Shown: one piece after another, positions 42,904-50,798 of the stretch | Numbering within the stretch: position 1 is the first letter of the stretch | Layout of the letters: each line of letters begins with the position of its first letter | Assembly: GCA_039725955.1 (NCBI GenBank) | Contig: CP091034.1 | Coordinates: forward strand, 2,666,001 to 2,730,000 | Reading direction: 5' to 3' | Length of the DNA: 64,000 nucleotides | From: Sinorhizobium sp. B11 | GTDB lineage: Bacteria; Pseudomonadota; Alphaproteobacteria; Rhizobiales; Rhizobiaceae | Program-made: the position numbers and the translations under genes | The notes under the pieces: model-generated | Seen by the model: only the letters and a program-made list of their open reading frames with translations | Database searches by the model: none | Told to the model about the DNA's origin: nothing

Positions 42904-43758
42904 ATGGCAACACTCGACGATCACAGCCAGGCCACTCCAGCAGGCCCGACGATAACAGTCATCCGCCGGCACTCGCTGGCAACCCGCATTACACACTGGA
43001 TCAACGTTCTCTGTCTCAGCCTGCTTTTGATGAGCGGGCTGCAGATTTTCAATGCCCACCCGGCGCTTTACTGGGGCCAGTACGGTGCGGATGCAGACCC
43101 CTCCTGGCTGTCGATCGGCGCCGTCGATGGCGGCACGCGCGGCGTGCTTCGCATCGGCAATCTGCAGATCACCACGACAGGCGTTCTCGGCGTTTCGGGA
43201 ACGGGCGATGATGCGACCGAGCGTGGCTTCCCTTCCTGGATCACCATTCCGAGCTACCAGGATCTAGCAACCGGCCGCCGCTGGCATCTGTTCTTTGCCT
43301 GGCTCTTCGTCATCAACGGATCGATCTATGCGCTCATCGGTTTCCTGTCGGGCCATTTCCGCCGCGATCTGGCGCCGAGCGGCGAAGAGATCTCGCCGCA
43401 CCATCTGGGCCAGGAGATCGCCGACCACGCGCGCCTGCGCTTCCCGAAGGGTGAAAAAGCAAGGCGTTACAATGTGCTGCAGAAACTCGCCTACCTGATC
43501 GTCATCTTCATCCTGCTGCCGCTGATGTTTGCAACGGGCTTGACCATGTCACCCGCCATGGATGCCGGCTATCCCTTCCTGCTCGAGCTGTTCGGCGGCA
43601 GACAAACGGCCCGGTCGATCCACTTCATCTGCGCCTGGTCGATCGTCCTCTTCGTTTTCGTGCATATCGCCATGGTGATCCTGTCCGGCCTCTGGAACAA
43701 CATGCGCTCGATGATAACGGGCCGCTACGTGATCGAAACCGAAAGGGACGATCGATGA
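42904..43758 (+). CDS. Cytochrome b561-type membrane subunit
   Basis: 284 residues with four main membrane helices. Candidate heme ligands are His in LATRITHWINVLCLSLLLMS, RRWHLFFAWLFVINGSIYAL, RSIHFICAWSIVLFVFVHIA and the following helix. A periplasmic loop (about 60-110) is larger than in plain b561. It passes electrons between quinone and the molybdopterin enzyme encoded next; the genes overlap by 4 bp (ATGA). This is the layout of YedYZ/thiosulfate-reductase-like pairs. Confidence 0.88.
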   Translation: MATLDDHSQATPAGPTITVIRRHSLATRITHWINVLCLSLLLMSGLQIFNAHPALYWGQYGADADPSWLSIGAVDGGTRGVLRIGNLQITTTGVLGVSGTGDDATERGFPSWITIPSYQDLATGRRWHLFFAWLFVINGSIYALIGFLSGHFRRDLAPSGEEISPHHLGQEIADHARLRFPKGEKARRYNVLQKLAYLIVIFILLPLMFATGLTMSPAMDAGYPFLLELFGGRQTARSIHFICAWSIVLFVFVHIAMVILSGLWNNMRSMITGRYVIETERDDR

Positions 43759-44531
43759 CCTTCTCCATTACACGCCGCGGCCTGCTGATCGGATCGGCTG
43801 CCGGACTCGGTGCATTCGGCCTGACCGGCTGCGACGATGTCGTCCAGAACCCCAACGTCCAGTCCGTTCTCGACATGGCCGAGACGCTGACGATGAAAAG
43901 CCAGCGGCTGCTCGTTCCCAAGGACAAGCTGGCGCCCGAATATACCGAAGCCGATATCTCGCCGACATTCCGGCCGAACGGCACCAGCCAGCCAGACAGC
44001 GAAGCCTATGCGCAGATGATGGCAACCGGCTTCGCCAACTGGCGACTGAAGATTGACGGGTTGGTAGAGCGTCCCGTCGAGCTTTCGCTCGCAGATCTGA
44101 AGAAGCTGCCCTCGCGCACCCAGATCACCCGCCACGACTGCGTCGAGGGCTGGAGCGCGATCGGCAAGTGGACGGGCGCGCAGCTCGGACCGCTCCTGCA
44201 GAGCGTGGGGCTGAAACCGCAAGCCCGCTATGCCGTCTTCTACTGCGCAGACCAGCTCGAGCAGACGCTGGACGGTAGCGGAACCTATTACGAAAGCATC
44301 GATCTCATCGACGCCTTCCACCCGCAGACCATCCTCGCCTACCAGATGAACGGCAAGGATCTGGAGGTCGCCCACGGCGCCCCGCTTCGCCTGCGCGTCG
44401 AGCGCCAGCTTGGCTACAAGCATGCCAAATACCTGATGCGGATCGAGATGAAGGACAGCTTCGCCGGCCTGTGGGGCGGCAAGGGCGGCTTCTGGGAAGA
44501 CCGGGGCTACGAATGGTACGCCGGAATCTAG
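43755..44531 (+). CDS. Molybdopterin-dependent oxidoreductase (sulfite-oxidase fold)
   Basis: 258 residues with a twin-arginine-type leader (SITRRGLLIGSAAGLGAFGL, followed by TGC), so export is probable. The molybdopterin domain has the Mo-ligand Cys in ITRHDCVEGWSAIGKWTGAQ, LLQSVGLKP, AYQMNGKDLEVAHGAPLRLR and GYKHAKYLMRIE, typical of the YedY/sulfite oxidase family. The cofactor is Mo-MPT and the electron donor/acceptor is the overlapping cytochrome b. The natural substrate is not certain. Confidence 0.9.
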   Translation: MTFSITRRGLLIGSAAGLGAFGLTGCDDVVQNPNVQSVLDMAETLTMKSQRLLVPKDKLAPEYTEADISPTFRPNGTSQPDSEAYAQMMATGFANWRLKIDGLVERPVELSLADLKKLPSRTQITRHDCVEGWSAIGKWTGAQLGPLLQSVGLKPQARYAVFYCADQLEQTLDGSGTYYESIDLIDAFHPQTILAYQMNGKDLEVAHGAPLRLRVERQLGYKHAKYLMRIEMKDSFAGLWGGKGGFWEDRGYEWYAGI

Positions 44532-44543
44532 GCACTCGTGCCC

Positions 44544-44607
44544 CCGAACAGTCTTACTGCGGGACAGTCTTGCCCCGGGACAGACTTGCCGCGCGACAGA
44601 CTTGCAA
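44544..44607 (+). repeat. Four tandem 16-bp repeats
   Basis: Four contiguous 16-mers of the pattern CGGGACAGWCTTGCCC (last three closest, first more diverged) lie between the molybdopterin enzyme and the Met-rich gene. No spacers separate them, so this is a tandem array and not CRISPR. It could be a regulator binding array or a slippage product. Confidence 0.75.
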
Positions 44608-44642
44608 AGGGCAATGGCGCCCGCAAGGAGGAGGAGAAGATC

Positions 44643-44915
44643 ATGTTGAAATGTACAGCAGCAGCAATCGTCCTGACAGCAGCTTTCGCCCTGCCTGCCT
44701 TTGCACAGGACGCGATGATGTCGGCGAAATGCGACGAGGCTTCGATGATGAAAATGCAGGCCGACATGGATGCCATGACGGATCCTGCCATGAAGGAAAA
44801 GAAGGAAATGGCGTCCAAGGAAATGATGATGGCCAAGGATTCCATGAAGGCCAACAAGATGGAAGAATGCAAGACGCACATGGAAAAAGCCATGAAAAGC
44901 ATGAGCAACATGTGA
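44643..44915 (+). CDS. Met/Lys-rich small periplasmic protein
   Basis: 90 residues from the ATG at 44643, behind AAGGAGGAGGAG. Signal peptide MLKCTAAAIVLTAAFALPAF to about AFA. The mature part is almost entirely M, K, A and E (DEASMMKMQADMDAMTDPAM, KKEMASKEMMMAKDSMKANK), with Cys in AKCDEA and EECKTH. It could bind Cu(I) through Met or act as an oxidant sink. It is downstream of the redox operon but separated by the repeat array, so it may have its own promoter. Confidence 0.7.
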   Translation: MLKCTAAAIVLTAAFALPAFAQDAMMSAKCDEASMMKMQADMDAMTDPAMKEKKEMASKEMMMAKDSMKANKMEECKTHMEKAMKSMSNM

Positions 44916-44962
44916 AGCCTGCCGGACAGATGCGGGCGGCCCTGGGGGCTGCCCGCGGCATG

Positions 44963-45120
44963 AACGCCGCTGCGCGATCGGCGGCAACCGCCCCACCGGC
45001 GCCAATGTGTTCGCCGCTGAACTAACGGAATTCCCAGACAACGGCCTGATCGCCGGCTCACCCGGCCATGCCATCCCTTACGCTGGAGGAGTCGGCGCAA
45101 TCCGTCGGGCGCGCAACGCT
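44963..45120 (+). pseudogene. Decayed gamma-carbonic anhydrase-like 3' fragment
   Basis: In one frame the sequence reads GANVFAAELTEFPDNGLIAG and SPGHAI, then a diverged tail, aligning without gaps to GANALITEGKEFPDNSLIVG and SPAKAI of the protein at 39152. No upstream part of the gene is present. It is the third gamma-CA end in 6 kb and may mark an older insertion into the same gene. Confidence 0.55.
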
Positions 45121-45219
45121 CGTGCTGCCCGAGCGCCGGGCAAGCGCATTGCTATGCGCGGAACATCTGGCATCCGCACACCGACGCTGGCATAAATGAG
45201 CTTCATCGAGGGAGGCATC

Positions 45220-45993
45220 ATGATGCAGAAGAACGCGCCGGACTTCAGCCTTGCGGGCAAGGTGACTTTGGTGACGGGAGCGAGCCGTGGCATCGGCCGG
45301 GCTTGCGCACTTGCCTGTGCCGCAGCAGGCTCCGATATTGTCCTGGGGGTCCGTGATGTCGCCGCCTCAGCGGGCCTGGTTGCCGAACTCGAGGGCACGG
45401 GCCGAAAAATTCTCCCGGTTGAACTGGATATTCCCAACAAGGCCCATATCGCACAGGCCGTCGCCGCGGCGCTGGCCACGTTCGGTCGGATCGACATCCT
45501 CGTCAACAATGTCGGCGTAGCTCCGGGCAATCTCGCGGAACTCGTCGAGGAGAAGGACCTTGACGAGATCCTCGACGTCAATATCAAGGGCACCTTTCTG
45601 ATGACCCAGGCGGTTGGCCGTCACATGATCAAGCGCAATGGGGGCCGGATCATCAATATCAGCTCGCAGGCCGGTACCGTGGCCCTGCGTGGCGAGGCCG
45701 TCTATTGCATGAGCAAGGCGGCAATCAATCACCTCACGCGCTGCCTCGCGGCCGAATGGGCACGCTACGATATCACCGTGAATACCGTATCGCCGACTTT
45801 CATTCATACCGACGGTACAGCACCTTTTCTATCCGATGCCGACAATCACAAAGCGACCCTCGGTCATATTCCGCTCGGCCGGATCGGTGAAACCGATGAT
45901 GTGGTGGGTGCCGTAGTCTTCCTTGCATCGCCGGCTGCAAGCCTGATCACCGGCGCGAACCTGCTGGTGGACGGCGGATGGTCCGTCGCCTGA
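45220..45993 (+). CDS. SDR-family oxidoreductase
   Basis: 257 residues from the second ATG region at 45220 (GAGGGAGG upstream). Classical SDR: VTLVTGASRGIGRACALACA, the NN motif in DILVNNVGVAPGN, catalytic Ser in IINISSQAGTVA, and YCMSKAAINHL for Tyr/Lys. The C-terminus LITGANLLVDGGWSVA is the usual glucose-dehydrogenase-like end. NAD(P)-dependent reduction of an unknown keto or hydroxyl substrate. Stands alone. Confidence 0.92.
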   Translation: MMQKNAPDFSLAGKVTLVTGASRGIGRACALACAAAGSDIVLGVRDVAASAGLVAELEGTGRKILPVELDIPNKAHIAQAVAAALATFGRIDILVNNVGVAPGNLAELVEEKDLDEILDVNIKGTFLMTQAVGRHMIKRNGGRIINISSQAGTVALRGEAVYCMSKAAINHLTRCLAAEWARYDITVNTVSPTFIHTDGTAPFLSDADNHKATLGHIPLGRIGETDDVVGAVVFLASPAASLITGANLLVDGGWSVA

Positions 45994-46139
45994 GACCGAG
46001 CGGGGCCTCGCAGCACAAGTCTTAGGCAAGCGGAAGCGACGTTCGGTGACAATGACCGCCTGACGTCATCTGCAAAGGCGATGGCGATCTGGCATTTCGA
46101 CCATCGCACTGGCAATTTTTCAGTCCGTCACGCGGCCCC

Positions 46140-47684
46140 TCACCCGGCCACCTTTACCTTCCTCGCAAACGGCACCCACAGCAGCGCACAGGCCGTCAGC
46201 ACCGCAACCACCATCCATGCCTCGTTGATCGCCTGAACACTCGCCGCCGTCTGCACCAGCGGATCGAGCATCGCCGTCGTTTCCGCGTCGAACTCGCCGT
46301 GGTGGCCCGCGACCGCCTGCAGCGGTGCGCCGACAAAGGCGGCAATGCCCGTGTCCCCCGCCTTCAGCCGCTCCCAGAGGCTGTCGCCGAGCGGTCCCGA
46401 GCGCGTATAGACGATAGTGTCGATCAGTGCGATGCCGATTGCCCCACCAAGGTTGCGCATCAGGTTGAACAGGCCGCTGGCGTCTGGAATGCGCTCCGGC
46501 GGCAGCGTGCCGAGCGCGAGGCGCGTCGGCGGCAGCAGGCAGAACATGATGGCGGTGCCGCGGATGACCTGCGGCCAGAACATCGCGTCGAAATCGGTCT
46601 GCGGGTCCTGAAAGGCGCTCATGCCGATGCCGATGGCAAAAAGCGTGAAACCGGCCGCAGACAGCAACCGCGCATCCATCCGCTTTTCGAGCGCCACCGC
46701 GATCGGCGCGGTGATGAGCTGGGCGATGCCCGTCACCAGCATCGTCATGCCGATTTCGAGCGCGTTGTGCCCGCGCACGAAGGCGAGAAAGACCGGCATG
46801 AGATAGACCGAGCCGAAGAGGCCGATGCCGAGAATGAAGCTCATGGCCGAACCCGCCAGAAAATTCCTGTCCCCGAAATTCCCGAGTTCGACCACGGGTA
46901 AGGCGCGATGCAGCGACCGCCACGCGAAGACAGCTCCCGCAACCACCGACAGGCAGATGAGGCCGGCGACGTAAAGCGAGGTCCAGCCGCTCGTCGGCGC
47001 TTCCTTCAGGCCGAGTTCCAGTGCCGCAAGGCTCGCCGCCATCAGGAGCAGCGAGACGATATCGAGATGCCACAGCTCGGAGAGATTGACGCCGTCGCGC
47101 GGAAGCGCGCGCATGGCAACGAGTGCCGCGACAATGCCGGGGATGATATTGATCAGGAACAGCCAGTGCCAGGAATAGGTCTCGGTCAGCCAGCCGCCGA
47201 CGATCGGCCCGATGGTCGGCGCAAGCACTGCCAGAACGCCGGCGATCGTCGTCGCCAGCGCCTGCCGTTCGTCCGGAAACAGGATGAAGACGGCCGAAAA
47301 CACCGAGGGAATGAGCGTGCCGCCGGAAAATCCCTGGATGACCCGCCACGCGACGAGCCCGCCAAAACTGTCGCTCGCCGCACAGCCCGCCGAGGCGATC
47401 ACGAAGAGCGACAGCGACACGACGAAGAGCCAGCGCATCGTCAACAGGCGCGTGAGAAAACCCGTCAGCGGTATCGCCACCACTTCGGCGATGAGATAGG
47501 CAGTCTGCACCCAGCTCATCTGATCCGGATGGATACCGAGTGCCGACTGGATGGTCGGCAGCGAGGTCGCGACGACCTGAACGTCGAGGATGGCCATGAA
47601 CATGCCGAGGCACATCGCCATGAAGCCGATCCACCGGAGGCTGTGGGGAACTGCTGATAAAACGGTTTGAGACCGGTCGGGCAT
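46140..47684 (-). CDS. EmrB/QacA-type drug:H+ antiporter (MFS DHA2)
   Basis: 514 residues from the ATG at 47684 (AGGA upstream); a TTG 15 bp earlier is the other choice. Fourteen membrane helices are expected. Landmarks are the motif LDVQVVATSLPTIQSALG in helix 1, WVQTAYLIAEVVAIPLTGFL, the helix-5 antiporter motif IAGVLAVLAPTIGPIVGGWL and NIIPGIVAA. EmrB pumps extrude lipophilic drugs, usually with an HlyD-type adaptor; none is adjacent here, though one is at 1510. The C-terminus carries an extended loop (VGAPLQAVAGHHGEFD) before the last helix, as in DHA2 members. Confidence 0.92.
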   Translation of the reverse strand: MPDRSQTVLSAVPHSLRWIGFMAMCLGMFMAILDVQVVATSLPTIQSALGIHPDQMSWVQTAYLIAEVVAIPLTGFLTRLLTMRWLFVVSLSLFVIASAGCAASDSFGGLVAWRVIQGFSGGTLIPSVFSAVFILFPDERQALATTIAGVLAVLAPTIGPIVGGWLTETYSWHWLFLINIIPGIVAALVAMRALPRDGVNLSELWHLDIVSLLLMAASLAALELGLKEAPTSGWTSLYVAGLICLSVVAGAVFAWRSLHRALPVVELGNFGDRNFLAGSAMSFILGIGLFGSVYLMPVFLAFVRGHNALEIGMTMLVTGIAQLITAPIAVALEKRMDARLLSAAGFTLFAIGIGMSAFQDPQTDFDAMFWPQVIRGTAIMFCLLPPTRLALGTLPPERIPDASGLFNLMRNLGGAIGIALIDTIVYTRSGPLGDSLWERLKAGDTGIAAFVGAPLQAVAGHHGEFDAETTAMLDPLVQTAASVQAINEAWMVVAVLTACALLWVPFARKVKVAG

Positions 47685-48108
47685 GCAATGATCCTGCAAA
47701 AGCGTCGTTCTCAGGCGCGGCCTGGATGGCCGGAATCAACGCATGGCAGGCGACAATAGCAGGGCATGGCGCGGCATGCCAAAACACAATGGCAGGAGCC
47801 GCTTCGCCGCGCCGATGACGCGCTGCGGAACCCCATTATCAGCCGCGTCACGACGGGCGCATGGGTCTTGAGCAGGCCGTGCCCGGCCATCGAAAAACGG
47901 CGCTTCCGTTCGCGGCAGCCATGCATGGGTGACAAGCCGCACCATGTGCGTTTTGCGAACATCATGTGTTCGATCATATCGGTTTTCACATTGCCGCAAA
48001 GCATGTTTCATGCCCCCCGCACAAACGATCTGATCCATTCGGGAACAACAGCGCTGCCGTGAACGGCTCCGGCACGACCACGCCCGCACGACCGCAAGAG
48101 GAAATGCC
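47685..48108. other. Intergenic stretch without a convincing gene
   Basis: 424 bp between the divergent EmrB-type and PdxH-like genes. Open frames on both strands lack ribosome sites and protein-like composition. It likely holds both promoters. Confidence 0.4.
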
Positions 48109-48753
48109 ATGAAGGATGAACTGCGCGCGCTGGCTTCGCTTGCCGGCCCCTTCCCGCCATTCGATGCCGATGCCGTGCCCGACGACCCGCGCGTTCTCTT
48201 CTCCGACTGGCTGCGCGATGCGATAGCGGCAGGCATCCGCGAACCGCATGCCATGGTGCTCTCGACGGTGGACGGGAACGGCGCGCCCGATGCCCGCCTT
48301 CTCATCCTTAAAAACCTCGACGCCAGGGGCTGGCATTTCGCAACGTCAGGCAACGGCCCCAAGGGCCGCCAGATCGCCCTCAACCCTTACGTTGCGTTGA
48401 CCTTCTACTGGCCGGCGCTCGGCCGCCAGGTGCGGCTGCGCGGCACGGCTTTCGAAGCCGGCGAGCCGGAGCGCATGGCCGATTTCCGCAGCCGCTCGGC
48501 AAGTGCACGGGCCGCAGCCCTTGCCGGCCGGCAGAGCGAGCCGCTGTCCTCCCGCAGCGAACTCCACGCCGCCATCGACGAACAGGTCCGGCGCATCCAC
48601 GCCGAGCCGGATCTCGTGGCGCCGAACTGGCAGCTCTTCATCGCCATGCCGCATGAGGTGGAGTTCTGGCAGGGTGCAGAGGACCGGCTGCATCACCGCC
48701 TGCTCTATCGGCGGGAAAAGGCCGGCTGGCGGCGCGAAAGCCTCTGGCCCTAG
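48109..48753 (+). CDS. PdxH-like pyridoxamine/pyridoxine 5'-phosphate oxidase
   Basis: 214 residues. FMN-binding split barrel with the PdxH landmarks: AMVLSTVDGNGAPDARLLIL, then KNLDARGWHFATSGNGPKGR, VALTFYWPALGRQVRLRGTA, and the C-terminal signature VEFWQGAEDRLHHRLLYRRE. The enzyme oxidises PNP/PMP to pyridoxal 5'-phosphate with O2. AGAGGAAATGCC precedes the ATG. It may be a paralogue of a housekeeping pdxH, as the pattern is slightly diverged. Confidence 0.88.
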   Translation: MKDELRALASLAGPFPPFDADAVPDDPRVLFSDWLRDAIAAGIREPHAMVLSTVDGNGAPDARLLILKNLDARGWHFATSGNGPKGRQIALNPYVALTFYWPALGRQVRLRGTAFEAGEPERMADFRSRSASARAAALAGRQSEPLSSRSELHAAIDEQVRRIHAEPDLVAPNWQLFIAMPHEVEFWQGAEDRLHHRLLYRREKAGWRRESLWP

Positions 48754-49059
48754 GCCTTTCCTGGTCAGGCAGGCGATTACCGCGGCCTTTACCAGCGTCG
48801 GCGGCCCGAGGCGCACCTTACCGCAAGTACCGGGGCAAACGGCTGCCGGACCGATGAGAGCAACGCCAGGACAAAATAATCAAGATTTCCGGAACCTGCC
48901 TCTTGCAATCGGTCGTGACGAGCATCATATCCCGGCTTCACCTGAAAACGAACTTGCGCTTGGTATCGACGTCGGTCGAGCCGCGTTCGAGCTTCACAGG
49001 ACAAGGGCGCTCCCCGCAAGGGTCGAGCGCCCTTTTGATTCCGGCTCGTGGCCTCCGCC
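48754..49059. other. Intergenic stretch, possible small RNA ending at a terminator
   Basis: No protein gene in 306 bp. Its end is a strong intrinsic terminator on the plus strand, 250 bp past the PdxH-like stop, farther than expected for that gene alone. This leaves room for a short untranslated RNA, but no promoter is clear. Confidence 0.35.
49003..49036 (+). terminator. Intrinsic terminator
   Basis: AAGGGCGCTC and GAGCGCCCTT form a perfect 10-bp stem around a 12-base loop, and the stem runs into TTTT. Good plus-strand terminator; it could also serve the convergent TetR gene. Confidence 0.8.
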
Positions 49060-49713
49060 TCAGGCGTAAGGCGTACCCTCGAGCGACGCCTTCACGCCAA
49101 GACTGCCCTGGTCGGTGAGTTCCAGAAACAGGGCCTTCGCCTTCCCCGTATCGCCGTGCTGCCGGAAGCTTCGGTGCGCCTCGATGAAGGCGACGCTCCA
49201 GGTGGCAAGCAGCATTGCGCTCGCAAGCCTTGCCGCGGGATCGTCAGCCGGTCGCCCCGCAGTTTCGGCAAGTGCCACTGCCAGTTCCCCCGCAATCTCG
49301 TCCCGGATTGCCCGCGCCCTCGCCTTCAGCGTTTCGCTGTTTTCCACCGTCTCGATGAAAGTCTGGCTCGCCGCCGAAAACAGCAGATAAGGCGTCTGCT
49401 GTCGCACAAGCTGATGCGCCAGCAGCCGCAATGCCTCGATCGGCGGCACCCCGCCATCGCGCTGCCGCAAGGCCTCGCGAAGTGTCTCGCGCGCCTCCTC
49501 GTCGCGATCGAAAAACATGTCTTCCTTGCGCGGGAAATGGTTGAAGACTGTCATTCGCCCGACATCGGCGGCCGCCGCAATCTCATCGACCGTTACATTC
49601 TCGAAGCCTCGCTCGAAAAACAGCCGGTCGGCGGCAAGCGAGATGGCGCGCCGGGTCGCAAGGCGCTTGCGGGATCTGCGATCCGAGGGTGCTTCGTCTG
49701 ATGGCGTCGTCAT
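49060..49713 (-). CDS. TetR-family repressor
   Basis: 217 residues from the ATG at 49713 (ATGGAAG upstream). HTH: RAISLAADRLFFERGFENVT, VDEIAAAADVGRMTVFNHFP, RKEDMFFDR. The rest is the helical ligand domain. It is divergent from the zinc-free MDR-type reductase and MFS genes, and two identical-type 13-bp palindromes lie in the shared region around a sigma-70 promoter. It therefore very likely represses that operon and is released by a drug or quinone-like ligand. Confidence 0.92.
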   Translation of the reverse strand: MTTPSDEAPSDRRSRKRLATRRAISLAADRLFFERGFENVTVDEIAAAADVGRMTVFNHFPRKEDMFFDRDEEARETLREALRQRDGGVPPIEALRLLAHQLVRQQTPYLLFSAASQTFIETVENSETLKARARAIRDEIAGELAVALAETAGRPADDPAARLASAMLLATWSVAFIEAHRSFRQHGDTGKAKALFLELTDQGSLGVKASLEGTPYA

Positions 49714-49735
49714 GCGGCTTCCATAACAGGATTCA

Positions 49736-49748
49736 TGTACTGAGTACA
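49736..49748. promoter_or_regulatory. TetR operator 1, TGTACTGAGTACA
   Basis: Perfect 6-1-6 palindrome 23 bp upstream of the repressor start. It differs from operator 2 only in the central base. Confidence 0.8.
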
Positions 49749-49754
49749 CCTATG

Positions 49755-49783
49755 TTGACAGGCAGTGTTTCGCAGCCTATTAC
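49755..49783 (+). promoter_or_regulatory. Sigma-70 promoter of the reductase/MFS operon
   Basis: TTGACA, 17 bp, TATTAC. The -10 element abuts operator 2 and the -35 lies just after operator 1, so repressor binding would block polymerase. Confidence 0.7.
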
Positions 49784-49796
49784 TGTACTCAGTACA
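49784..49796. promoter_or_regulatory. TetR operator 2, TGTACTCAGTACA
   Basis: Second perfect 6-1-6 palindrome, 48 bp (centre to centre) from operator 1, at the transcription start region of the divergent operon. Confidence 0.8.
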
Positions 49797-49895
49797 AATT
49801 AATATGCGGTACATCGATAGCAGATGGACGTGGATCCGTGCCCGGGACCGCGATCGGTCGAGCCTTGTCTGCATCCGCCGAAAGGAGAATCCCCA

Positions 49896-50798
49896 ATGAA
49901 AGCCATTCAGTTCAGCCGCTATGGCGGCGCCGAAGTCCTCGATATCGTCGAGATCGATCCACCGCATCCCGGCCCCGGAGAGCTGCGCATCAGGGTGCGT
50001 GCAGCCGGCGTCAATCCCTCGGACTGGAAGCGGCGCGAGGGACAATATCGCGCTTTCGAGGACGTCCGTTTTCCCTCCCGCGTCGGCGTCGAGGCCTCCG
50101 GCATCGTCGATGAAGTCGGCGCCGGCGTCGCGAGCACTTTGGTCGGCGATGCCGTCTTCGGCTATGGCCGGGCCACGATGGCCGAATATGCCATCCTCAC
50201 CCACTGGGTTCACAAGCCCGACGACCTGCCCTTCGAGATCGCCGGCGGCCTGCCCGTGATATCGGAGACCGCCTGGCGCGGCCTCGATGAGCTTGGCATC
50301 GAAGCCGGTGAGACGCTGCTCGTCAGCGGCGCCGCCGGCGGCATCGGCTCGGCCGTAATCCAGTTGGCGCGCATCCGGGGCATTACCGTAATCGGCACGG
50401 CAAGCCCGCAGAAACACGATTACCTGAAGAGCCTTGGCGCCATCCCGACGACCTACGGGCCGGGCCTCGCCGATCGCGTGCGCCAGCTCGCGCCCGAGGG
50501 GATCGATGCGGCGCTCGATATCGCCGGCTCCGGCATCATCCCCGAGCTGATCGCACTGACCGGCGATCCCGCCCGTGTGCTGTCCGTCGCCGATTTCTCG
50601 GCGGAGGAATATGGCGCGAAATTCTCGCACGGCCCGCCGAAGGAGCCCGAACGAGTGCTCGCCGATGTGGCACGGCTCTATTCCAGGGGCCAGTTCCGGC
50701 TGCACATCGAGCGAAGCTTTCCGCTCGAACTGACGGCCGCTGCCCAGACCGTCAGCGCCGCCGGCCGCGTCACCGGCAAACTCATCATTTCCCCATGA
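49896..50798 (+). CDS. Zinc-free quinone-reductase-like MDR oxidoreductase
   Basis: 300 residues from the ATG at 49896 (AAAGGAG upstream). Medium-chain fold: KAIQFSRYGGAEVLDIVEID, AAGVNPSDWKRREG, VGVEASGIVDEVGAGV and the nucleotide loop LLVSGAAGGIGSAVIQLARI. It lacks the catalytic zinc Cys/His set, so it fits the NADPH:quinone reductase group. It shares an operon with the drug exporter at 50795 (4-bp ATGA overlap), under the TetR gene at 49060. It may detoxify what the pump expels. Confidence 0.92.
   Translation: MKAIQFSRYGGAEVLDIVEIDPPHPGPGELRIRVRAAGVNPSDWKRREGQYRAFEDVRFPSRVGVEASGIVDEVGAGVASTLVGDAVFGYGRATMAEYAILTHWVHKPDDLPFEIAGGLPVISETAWRGLDELGIEAGETLLVSGAAGGIGSAVIQLARIRGITVIGTASPQKHDYLKSLGAIPTTYGPGLADRVRQLAPEGIDAALDIAGSGIIPELIALTGDPARVLSVADFSAEEYGAKFSHGPPKEPERVLADVARLYSRGQFRLHIERSFPLELTAAAQTVSAAGRVTGKLIISP

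Noticed and set aside
44544-44607. CRISPR-like repeat array
   Set aside because: The four 16-bp units are contiguous with no spacers, and no cas genes are present.
46120-47787. 555-codon minus-strand frame overlapping the EmrB-type gene
   Set aside because: Arg/Ala/His-rich out-of-phase reading of the same DNA; the other frame has 14 clear membrane helices.
47711-48004. 97-codon minus-strand frame upstream of the EmrB-type gene
   Set aside because: Cys/Arg/His-rich composition without a ribosome site; not protein-like.
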